Shown here in pieces: positions 26,535-33,933 of a DNA stretch of 38,212 bases. How positions within the stretch are numbered: position 1 is the first letter of the stretch; each line of letters begins with the position of its first letter. The DNA lies in the NCBI RefSeq assembly GCF_002479325.1, contig NZ_DLMO01000124.1, positions 1-38,212 on the forward strand, given 5' to 3'. The stretch is from Brevundimonas sp. UBA7534 (GTDB lineage Bacteria; Pseudomonadota; Alphaproteobacteria; Caulobacterales; Caulobacteraceae). Both the position numbers and the translations under genes were made by a program. The notes below the pieces were generated by a model. That model was given only the letters and a program-made list of their open reading frames with translations, was not told the origin of the DNA and did not search any database.

Positions 26535-26559
26535 TTCTCATCGCCGTTTCATATGTCAA
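26531..26559 (-). promoter_or_regulatory. Predicted sigma-70-type promoter of the xylX operon
   Basis: On the minus strand a perfect -35 TTGACA (26559-26554) is followed after 17 bp by AATGAT (26536-26531), four of six matches to TATAAT. The expected start of transcription is inside operator site C, giving a leader of roughly 35 bases before xylX. Confidence 0.6.
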
Positions 26560-26843
26560 TGGGCTTGCCCTGGTGAAACATCCATACCCGCTGTTGCACA
26601 GCGTGATCACCGCCGTGGATCGCCACGTTGTGAACGTTCTCATTTCATGCTTCAACGCGACTCGAGAAGGGCGTCAGACTCTTCCGCTCAGGGAGGATAT
26701 TGGAGAAGCGACGGATCGGGCCGCGGGCCGGATCGCGATGCTTCCTCGGTCGCACACCCGTCGCCTGGCGACGCGGCGCGGCTGTTCTCCTGACAACTGA
26801 TGGCCGCGCGGGGCGGTCCGTCCAGGTCTTCAGGGGAGTTTCC

Positions 26844-29153
26844 ATGCGTTCTCGTTCGTTTCGTTTCGGCGTCTCTGTGCTCGCCGTCGCCCTGGCGACG
26901 ACGGCTCCGCTGGCCGTCGCGCCGACCGCCCAGGCTCAGGCACAGGCTCAGGCTCAGGCCCAGCCGGCGTCCGCCGCTCGCGCCCAGAGCGCCGCGGAAC
27001 GGGCCCAGGGCCTGCTGGCGCGGATGACGCAGGACGAGAAGCTGCAGTTGATCCACGGCTACTTCCCGCCGTTGGCCGATCGGACGCCCGGCGCCCCGGT
27101 CGAGGACATGATCCCTTCCGCCGGCCACATCCCGGGCATTCCACGCCTGGGCATCCCCGACATCCGCGAAAGCGACGCCAGCCTTGGCGTCGCCAACCAG
27201 GTCGAGCAGAGGAAGGGCGACGTCGCCACCGCCCTGCCCGCCAGCCTGGCCACCGCCGCCGCGTTCGACCCCGAGATCGCCTACGCCGGCGGCGCCATGA
27301 TCGGCGCCGAGGCCCGCGCCAAGACCTTCAACGTCCTGCTGGCCGGCGGCGTCAACCTGACCCGCGATCCCTGGGCGGGCCGCAACTTCGAATATCTGGG
27401 CGAGGATCCGTTGCTGGCCGGCGTGATGGCCGGAGAGCACATCCGCGGCGTCCAGTCCAACGCCATCGCCTCCACCATCAAGCATTTCGCCTTCAATTCC
27501 CAGGAAACGGGGCGGATGATTATGGACGCGCGACTGGACGAGGCGGCGCTGCGCGAAAGCGACCTTCTGGCCTTCCAGATCGCCATCGAGCGGGGCGATC
27601 CCGCCTCGGTCATGTGCGCCTACAACAAGGTCAACGGCGACTGGGCCTGCGAGAACGACTTCCTGCTGAACCAGGTGCTGAAGCGCGACTGGGCCTATGA
27701 AGGCTGGGTCATGTCCGACTGGGGCGCGGTCCATTCCACCGTCAAGGCGGCGATGGCCGGCCTGGACCAGGCGTCGGGGCAGGAGCTGGACAAGGCGCTG
27801 TATTTCGACGCGCCGTTCCGCGAGGCGTTGGCGGCGGGCCAGATCCCGCAGGCCCGGCTGGACGACATGGTGCGTCGCTTTCTGGTCGGGCTGATCGAGG
27901 CGGGCGTGCTGGACGCCCCCGTCGTGACCGAACCGCAGGATATCGACTACGTCGCCCACGCCGAGGTCGCCCAGCGCGCGGCCGAGGCGGGCATCGTCAT
28001 GCTGAAGAACGACGGCGGCGTCCTGCCCCTGACGGCCAACGCCCGCTCCATCGCCCTGATCGGCGGCCATGCCGACGTCGGCGTGCTGTCGGGGGGCGGG
28101 TCGTCCCAGGTCCGTTCGGTCGGCGGCGCGCCGGTCGAGGTTCCCCTGACCTCCGGCGCGGCGGCCTCGTTCGCGCGCTACACCTACCATGCCTCCTCGC
28201 CCCTGCAGGCGATCCGCGCCCTGGCGCCCCAGGCGACCGTGACCTTCGCTTCGGGAGACGACGTGGAGGCCGCCCGGCGCGCCGCCGCCCAGGCTGACGT
28301 CGTCGTGGTCTTCGCCACCAAATGGAGCACCGAGGCGGTCGATTCCGAAAACCTGGACCTGGACGCCGACCAGAACGCCCTGATCGCGGCCGCCGTCCAG
28401 GCCAACCCGAAGACCGTCGTGGTGCTGGAAACCGGCGGCCCGGTGCTGATGCCCTGGATCGATCAGGTCCCGACCGTCATCCAGGCCTGGTATCCCGGCC
28501 AGCGCGGCGGTGAGGCCATCGCCCGGATCCTGTTCGGTCAGGTCAATCCGTCCGGTCGCCTGCCGATCACCTTCCCGGCCAGCGCCGACCAGCCGCCTCG
28601 TCCGGTTCCGCCCGGCCTGGACCTGCTGAAGGCCGCCGACACCGCGGCCGCGGATGCCGCCGCCAATCCCGGCGCCCCGGCCGCGCCCGGAATGCAGGAT
28701 TTCGCCGTCGATTATGTGGAAGGCGCCGACGTCGGCTATCGCTGGTACGAACGCCAGGGACTGAAACCGCTTTTCGCGTTCGGCCACGGCCTGTCCTACA
28801 CGACCTTCGCCTATGACAACCTGGCCGTCTCGAACGAAGACGGCCTCAGCGTCAGCGTCGACGTCACCAACACCGGGCGCTTCGCCGGCGTCGACGTGCC
28901 CCAGCTCTATGTCCGGCCCGCCGACGGCGAACGCCCGCGCCGCCTGGCCGGCTGGTCGCGGCTGTCGCTTCAGCCCGGCGAGACCCGGCGGGTGACCATC
29001 AAGGCCGAGCCTCGCATCATCGCCGATTACGACACCGGCCTGCCGGGCTGGCGCATCGAGGCAGGCGACTACGCCGTCGCCATCGCCCACGACGCGGGCG
29101 ACCCCGGCTTGACGGGCCGGACCACCATTTCAGGGACCACCACAAGGCCTTGA
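26844..29153 (+). CDS. Exported GH3 beta-glucosidase/beta-xylosidase
   Basis: This 769-residue GH3 enzyme has the standard three-part layout: an (alpha/beta)8 domain with TIKHFAFNSQETGR and the nucleophile Asp292 in VMSDWGAVH, an alpha/beta sandwich domain (about 390-600), and a fibronectin-III-like tail after FGHGLSYTTF. It would finish depolymerisation by removing terminal beta-glucose, or beta-xylose. The start at 26844 has a strong AGGGGAG site and opens a signal peptide ending near AQA, followed by an unusual run of Ala-Gln repeats. The frame is open upstream, but the extra residues are not signal-like. The stop is 47 bp before the second receptor, suggesting one operon. It is shorter than and different from the GH3 at 7-2562, so the two probably differ in specificity. 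Confidence 0.9.
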   Translation: MRSRSFRFGVSVLAVALATTAPLAVAPTAQAQAQAQAQAQPASAARAQSAAERAQGLLARMTQDEKLQLIHGYFPPLADRTPGAPVEDMIPSAGHIPGIPRLGIPDIRESDASLGVANQVEQRKGDVATALPASLATAAAFDPEIAYAGGAMIGAEARAKTFNVLLAGGVNLTRDPWAGRNFEYLGEDPLLAGVMAGEHIRGVQSNAIASTIKHFAFNSQETGRMIMDARLDEAALRESDLLAFQIAIERGDPASVMCAYNKVNGDWACENDFLLNQVLKRDWAYEGWVMSDWGAVHSTVKAAMAGLDQASGQELDKALYFDAPFREALAAGQIPQARLDDMVRRFLVGLIEAGVLDAPVVTEPQDIDYVAHAEVAQRAAEAGIVMLKNDGGVLPLTANARSIALIGGHADVGVLSGGGSSQVRSVGGAPVEVPLTSGAAASFARYTYHASSPLQAIRALAPQATVTFASGDDVEAARRAAAQADVVVVFATKWSTEAVDSENLDLDADQNALIAAAVQANPKTVVVLETGGPVLMPWIDQVPTVIQAWYPGQRGGEAIARILFGQVNPSGRLPITFPASADQPPRPVPPGLDLLKAADTAAADAAANPGAPAAPGMQDFAVDYVEGADVGYRWYERQGLKPLFAFGHGLSYTTFAYDNLAVSNEDGLSVSVDVTNTGRFAGVDVPQLYVRPADGERPRRLAGWSRLSLQPGETRRVTIKAEPRIIADYDTGLPGWRIEAGDYAVAIAHDAGDPGLTGRTTISGTTTRP
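26931..26963 (+). repeat. Hexanucleotide repeat CAGGCN encoding Ala-Gln repeats
   Basis: Five copies of CAGGCN plus CAG lie at the end of the GH3 signal peptide and encode alternating Gln and Ala. The unit is a multiple of three, so slippage would change linker length without changing frame. Confidence 0.8.
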
Positions 29154-29200
29154 GAAAAGCCGCCAACGCACGCGGCGCTGCAAAGAGGGAGGAAGACACC

Positions 29201-32200
29201 ATGAGACTACACAAGCGACCCCTGGTCGCGGCCCTGCTGGCCAGTTCGGCGCTCGTCGCGCCGGCCTACGCCCAGACGGCGGACGCGCCCCCCGAACAAG
29301 CCCCGATCGACCAGAATGTCGCCGAGGTCGGCGAGATCGTCGTCACCGGCATCCGAGCGTCACAAGAACAATCGATCAGCATCAAGCGCCAGGAAACCGC
29401 GCTGGTCGACGCCATCTCCGCCGAAGACATCGGCAAGCTGCCCGATGTCACTGTCGCCGACGCGCTCCAACGCATCGCAGGCGTTCAGATCCGCCGTAAC
29501 GCCGGCGAAGGATCGACGGTCAACATCCGCGGCTTGCCCCAGGTCGTCACCCTGATGAACGGCGAGCAATATCTCAGCCCCGGAAACCTGGGCGAAGCTC
29601 AGCCGAACCTGAACGACGTGCCGTCCCAGCTGATGAGCTCGATCGTCGTGTTCAAGTCGCAGGACGTGTCCAACGCCCTGTCCGGCATCTCGGGCACCAT
29701 CGACCTGCGCACCCGCCGGCCAATGGACTTCGACTACGGCGCCACCGTCGCGACCAACGCCGAATACGCCACGGGCGAAGACACCCGCCAGGACGACTAT
29801 TCGTTCAACGCCCTGCTGAACTGGCGCGGCGATCGCTGGGGCGTCATGCTGGCTGGCGTGTCCACCAAGGCGAACCTGGGCAACAACTACTCCGGCATCA
29901 GCGGCGGCCTGTTCAGCAACAACGACTGGGGCGGCGACGCCGACAACTGGATCGCACCGCACGGCTACGACACCTTCCGTCGCGTGGTCGAACGTGAGCG
30001 CACCGGCCTGAACGGCGCCTTCCAGTTCGATTTCGACGACGCCTGGCGCCTGACCGGCGAAGTCTTCTACACCAAGCAGAAGGAATACAACCGCGCCGCG
30101 GGCCTGAACATCTCCAACCGGTGGGGCGCCCTGGGCTGGACGACGCCGACCGACTTCACCGTCACCGGCGTCAATTGGTCGAACGGCAATCCCTGGCTCG
30201 ACGTCAGCGAATACGACCTGGACGTCTGGTGGCTGAACTCGTTCACCGTCAACCGGGTCACCGAGACCGAATCGACCAACCTGAATCTTGAGCTGGAGTA
30301 CGACAACGGCGGCCCGTTCACCTTCTCGGCGCGCGCGGTTCACGGCGAGGCCTCTCTGTTGAGCATGAACGGCCAGGTCCAAGGCGACCTGTCGAACTGG
30401 CGCTATTCGCCGGATCGGCAGTTCACCCTGTTCCGCGATCCGCTGGACCGGACCCGGGGTCCGTTCTACTCGGCCGAGATCGCGGCCCTCTATCCCGCGT
30501 CTCGTTACACCAACGGCATCGTCGGCTCGAACGGCGGACGCTACATCGACCCCAACCCGCTGGGCATCGGCGAAGACCCGTTGGTTCACCTGAACATCGG
30601 CAACACCGGCACCACCATCTGGAGCGGGTTCGACAACCCGATTTCGGGTGGTCTCGGCAACGTGCCTCTGTCGCAGTACATGGCCAATCTGGACAGCTAC
30701 GCCGTCGCCGCCTTCTCCTCGGAAGGCAATCAGGAGAACGAGTCCGAACTGACGGTCGTCCGCGCCGACGGCTCCTACGACTTCAGCCAGCCTGCGCTGG
30801 GCTTCATCTCCCGCGTCGACTTCGGCCTGCGTCACAGCGACCGCCGCGTGGAGATCGAAAGCTTCCACCTGTTCTCCGACGTCAATGGCTGCTCGGTCCA
30901 GTGGAAGGCCATCGACGTGGTCATGAACCAGGGCCAGTGCAGCGCCGGCGAACAGGTGGCCAACCCCGCCTACGATCCGGCCTTGCCGATCAGCGACGCC
31001 AACCAGCCCACCATCTTCCAGGGCTACACCGTCAACCGGCCGACGACGCTATACGACCACAACAACGTCTATTTCCTGGACGACTACGGCTCCATCACCT
31101 CGGGTCTCCCGGGTGTCTGGGTCGCCGATCCGCATGACTTCGACGACATCGTGTCGTTCCAGGAACGCGTGTTCGGCAGCGCCTATCGCGTCATCATCCC
31201 GGGAAACAGCTATGACGTGGATCTGTTCGAGGACAGCGCCTACGCCAACGCCGGCATTGCGTGGAGCCAACTGACCGGCGACGTCGGTTTGCGCGTGGTC
31301 CGCACCCGCCTGGACGTGCGCCAGAACCTCACCGGCGACACCCGCGCCTATGGGGACACCAACCTGGATGTGGGCGACAGCTTCTCCAGCCGCAGCTACA
31401 CCGACTACCTGCCGACGGTGAACCTGGCGTGGGACTTCACGGACAAGTTGCGCCTGCGCGGTTCGTTCGCCCGCACCATGATCCCGCTGGATCTGGGCAA
31501 CTACGGCGGAGGCGTGACCATCTCGACAGCCGATGAAACCCAAGGTCCGACGCCCGAGGATCCGACCGCGCCGCCCATCGGCGTTCGTCGCGTCACCGGC
31601 GCCACCTACGGGGGCAGCCCGGACCTGGATCCGTGGCGTTCCAACAACTTCGACCTGGCTCTGGAGTACTATTACGGCCCCGCGACGCTTTTCAACGTGG
31701 CGCTGTTCCGTCTGGATATCGAGAGCTTCATCACCCGCGGGACCATCCCTAACGGCGCGGAGTTCCCAGATGGCGACGGCGTGATTCGCCGCAGCGTGCC
31801 GGTCACGGGCCCGCTTCAGGGCGAAAGCGGCGAATTGCAGGGCATCGAGGTCGGCGCGAAGATCGGCGTCGCCGACTTCTATCCGGACATGGGCCTGTGG
31901 TCGAACTTCGGCTTCGACGGCAGCTTCACCTTCTCGGACAGCAAGCAGACCGGCCGCGACCTGACGGGCGAGGCCTTGCCCTTCATTGACAACTCCAAAT
32001 ACTCGGTCAACGCCGCGATCTGGTATCAGGACGATCGCTTCCAGGCCCGTGTCGCCTACAACTATCGGACGCCGCGACTGTCCTCGACCTTCGGGGACAT
32101 CAACAGCGAGCTCGGCGGGATCGGTATCTACCAGGACACGAGCCAATACGTGGACGTCAACCTGACCTACGACGTCAACGACATGGTCACGATCTACGCC

Positions 32201-32326
32201 AACGGCTCCAACGTCTTCGGCGAGATCGAGGAATACTACATGGAGTTCGAGGACGGCGCGGAGCAGTTCCACAGCCGCAACCAGTTCGAACCGCGATACT
32301 CGGTGGGCATACGGGCCCGCTTCTAG
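29201..32326 (+). CDS. TonB-dependent receptor (Caulobacter-type) 2
   Basis: This 1041-residue outer-membrane receptor has a signal peptide (VAALLASSALVAPAYAQ), a TonB box EIVVTGI (45-51), a plug with LPDVTVADALQRIAGVQI and NIRGLPQ, a large beta-barrel, and a C-terminal Phe. I chose ATG 29201 because GGGAGGAAG precedes it; an in-frame TTG overlapping the GH3 stop at 29150 gives a non-signal extension. It follows the GH3 gene by 47 bp and is followed at once by a strong terminator, then two halogenase-like genes. It is clearly a different paralogue from the receptor at 13381, with dissimilar barrel loops, so it may take up a different oligosaccharide or another compound. The substrate is unknown beyond the locus context. 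Confidence 0.92.
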   Translation: MRLHKRPLVAALLASSALVAPAYAQTADAPPEQAPIDQNVAEVGEIVVTGIRASQEQSISIKRQETALVDAISAEDIGKLPDVTVADALQRIAGVQIRRNAGEGSTVNIRGLPQVVTLMNGEQYLSPGNLGEAQPNLNDVPSQLMSSIVVFKSQDVSNALSGISGTIDLRTRRPMDFDYGATVATNAEYATGEDTRQDDYSFNALLNWRGDRWGVMLAGVSTKANLGNNYSGISGGLFSNNDWGGDADNWIAPHGYDTFRRVVERERTGLNGAFQFDFDDAWRLTGEVFYTKQKEYNRAAGLNISNRWGALGWTTPTDFTVTGVNWSNGNPWLDVSEYDLDVWWLNSFTVNRVTETESTNLNLELEYDNGGPFTFSARAVHGEASLLSMNGQVQGDLSNWRYSPDRQFTLFRDPLDRTRGPFYSAEIAALYPASRYTNGIVGSNGGRYIDPNPLGIGEDPLVHLNIGNTGTTIWSGFDNPISGGLGNVPLSQYMANLDSYAVAAFSSEGNQENESELTVVRADGSYDFSQPALGFISRVDFGLRHSDRRVEIESFHLFSDVNGCSVQWKAIDVVMNQGQCSAGEQVANPAYDPALPISDANQPTIFQGYTVNRPTTLYDHNNVYFLDDYGSITSGLPGVWVADPHDFDDIVSFQERVFGSAYRVIIPGNSYDVDLFEDSAYANAGIAWSQLTGDVGLRVVRTRLDVRQNLTGDTRAYGDTNLDVGDSFSSRSYTDYLPTVNLAWDFTDKLRLRGSFARTMIPLDLGNYGGGVTISTADETQGPTPEDPTAPPIGVRRVTGATYGGSPDLDPWRSNNFDLALEYYYGPATLFNVALFRLDIESFITRGTIPNGAEFPDGDGVIRRSVPVTGPLQGESGELQGIEVGAKIGVADFYPDMGLWSNFGFDGSFTFSDSKQTGRDLTGEALPFIDNSKYSVNAAIWYQDDRFQARVAYNYRTPRLSSTFGDINSELGGIGIYQDTSQYVDVNLTYDVNDMVTIYANGSNVFGEIEEYYMEFEDGAEQFHSRNQFEPRYSVGIRARF

Positions 32327-32343
32327 GCTCATCCTGAGCGACT

Positions 32344-32379
32344 GGCCGGCGGCGCACAGGTGTCGCCGGCCGCTTTTTT
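32344..32379 (+). terminator. Strong intrinsic terminator after the second TonB-dependent receptor
   Basis: GGCCGGCG (32344-32351) and CGCCGGCC (32364-32371) form a perfect 8-bp GC stem with a 12-nt loop, followed after two bases by TTTTTT (32374-32379). It lies 17 bp after the receptor stop and 20 bp before the next halogenase start, on the same strand. Downstream genes therefore need read-through or a promoter that I could not see in the 20-bp gap. Confidence 0.88.
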
Positions 32380-32399
32380 CTTCTAGGTTCACGCCCGAC

Positions 32400-33926
32400 A
32401 TGGACCCGACATCCGACAACCGTATCCGCTCCGTTGTCATCGTCGGCGGCGGCACGGCCGGCTGGATGACGGCGGCCGCCCTGACCCAGCATTTCCGCGG
32501 GACGCCGCTGACGATCACCGTCGTGGAATCGTCCGAGATCGGCACGATCGGCGTGGGCGAGGCCACCATCCCCACGATCCGGCGCTTCTACGGCCAACTG
32601 GGCCTGCGCGACGAAGACGTCATGCGCGCGACCCAGGCCACCTGCAAGCTGGGCATCCGGTTCATCGACTGGTCCGGCCCCGGCACGGACTTCATCCACC
32701 CCTTCGGCCTCTACGGCCAGGACGTGAAGGGCGTGGGCTTTCATCATTTCTGGCTGAGGCAGCGCCGCACCGGCGACGCCACGCCGCTGGACGCCTATTC
32801 GCTGGGCGCGCAGATGGCCCTGGCGGGCAAGTTCGATCACCCCTCGCGCAACCCGCCCTCCCCCATGTCCGTGTTCGACTGGGCCTTGCACCTGGACGCC
32901 GGCCTGTTCGCCCAGCATCTGCGCGCCTATGCCCAGGCGGGCGGCTGCCGCCGTATCGACGCCCGCATCGCCGGCGTGGAACTGAAGCCCAAGGACGGCT
33001 TCGTCCGGGCGTTGAAGCTGGCGGACGGGCGCGAGGTCGAGGGCGATCTGTTCGTCGACTGCTCTGGCTTTGGCGGCCTGGTCATCGGCCAGGCGCTGAG
33101 CGTGGCCTACGAGGACTGGTCCCGCTGGCTGCCCTGCGACGCCGCCTTCGCGGTGCAAAGCCGCAATCGCCCCGGCGACGCCCCCGCGCCCTATACGCGC
33201 GTCACGGCCCGCTCGGCCGGCTGGCAGTGGGGCATCCCTCTGCAACATCGCGCCGGAAACGGCCTGGTCTTCTCCAGCGCCTATCTCGGCGACGAGGCGG
33301 CGCTGGCGGAACTGACGCCGAACCTGATGGGCGAGCCGCTGAGCGAGCCGCGCCGCATCGCCTTTCGCCCCGGACGTCGCGCCCGCGCCTGGGAACGGAA
33401 CTGCGTTTCCATCGGCCTGTCCGCTGGTTTCCTGGAGCCGCTGGAGAGCACCAGCATCGCCCTGATCGAAACCGCCATCGAACGGTTGAAGGCGCTGTTC
33501 CCCGATCGTGGTTTCGCGGCCCCGATCATCGACGAGTTCAACGATCAGTCGGCCCGCGAGATGGAGCGGGTCCGCGATTTCATCATCCTGCACTACAAGC
33601 TGAACCGGCGCGACGACACCGACTTCTGGCGCGACTGCCGGGCGATGGACGTCCCCGATACCCTGGCGCGCAAGATCGACCTGTGGCGCGCGCGCGGCGC
33701 CTTCGTGCGCTATCGGTGGGAGATGTTCCATCCCGCCAGCTGGCTGGCCCTCTACGCGGGCTTCGACCTTTTTCCCAAAGCGACCGATCCGGTCGTCGAC
33801 GCCTTTGACGCCGCCGATCTTGACCGCAGCCTTCGCGAGATGCGCGAGGCGGTGACCCAGGCTGTCGCCCGGGCGCCCGATCACGCCGACTTCCTGGCCC
33901 GTCTGGACCCCACCCTCGCCGCCTGA
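32400..33926 (+). CDS. Flavin-dependent halogenase family protein 3
   Basis: This 508-residue halogenase-family protein is first of the second tandem pair. It carries GGGTAGWM near the N-terminus, TIGVGEATIPT, the catalytic Lys83 in CKLGIRF, WQWGIP (275-280) and Glu349 in LESTS. The WxWxIP motif and both catalytic residues are intact. There is no signal peptide. The start at 32400 lies only 20 bp beyond a strong terminator and has just a weak TAGG upstream, so it may be translated poorly or transcribed from within the receptor gene. It is followed after 7 bp by another halogenase gene. Substrate and halide preference are unknown; 'tryptophan' in the family name should not be read as its substrate. 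Confidence 0.85.
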   Translation: MDPTSDNRIRSVVIVGGGTAGWMTAAALTQHFRGTPLTITVVESSEIGTIGVGEATIPTIRRFYGQLGLRDEDVMRATQATCKLGIRFIDWSGPGTDFIHPFGLYGQDVKGVGFHHFWLRQRRTGDATPLDAYSLGAQMALAGKFDHPSRNPPSPMSVFDWALHLDAGLFAQHLRAYAQAGGCRRIDARIAGVELKPKDGFVRALKLADGREVEGDLFVDCSGFGGLVIGQALSVAYEDWSRWLPCDAAFAVQSRNRPGDAPAPYTRVTARSAGWQWGIPLQHRAGNGLVFSSAYLGDEAALAELTPNLMGEPLSEPRRIAFRPGRRARAWERNCVSIGLSAGFLEPLESTSIALIETAIERLKALFPDRGFAAPIIDEFNDQSAREMERVRDFIILHYKLNRRDDTDFWRDCRAMDVPDTLARKIDLWRARGAFVRYRWEMFHPASWLALYAGFDLFPKATDPVVDAFDAADLDRSLREMREAVTQAVARAPDHADFLARLDPTLAA

Positions 33927-33933
33927 GCCCCGC

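Larger units (their letters stand above)
26489..26843. other. 355-bp divergent intergenic region between xylX and the second GH3 gene
   Basis: No gene is supported here. The left part holds a LacI-type operator (26521-26534) and a -35/-10 pair reading left into xylX. The middle holds three consecutive short dyads: CGCTGT-TGC-ACAGCG (26589-26603), GTGATCAC (26603-26610) and ACGTT-GTG-AACGT (26625-26637). The right part is the leader of the GH3 gene, with AGGGGAG before its ATG. A 75-codon frame at 26573-26800 starts at an ATG-less codon with no ribosome site and resembles nothing known to me. Confidence 0.6.

Noticed and set aside
26573..26800. 75-codon open frame in the xylX-GH3 intergenic region
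   Set aside because: No ribosome site, no recognisable family, and it overlaps several regulatory-looking dyads and the GH3 leader.
26931..26963. Hexanucleotide repeat as a phase-variation switch
   Set aside because: The unit is six bases, so gain or loss of copies keeps the reading frame.
26688..29090. 800-codon minus-strand frame opposite the second GH3 gene
   Set aside because: Antisense shadow of a gene with clear GH3 motifs and a good ribosome site on the plus strand.
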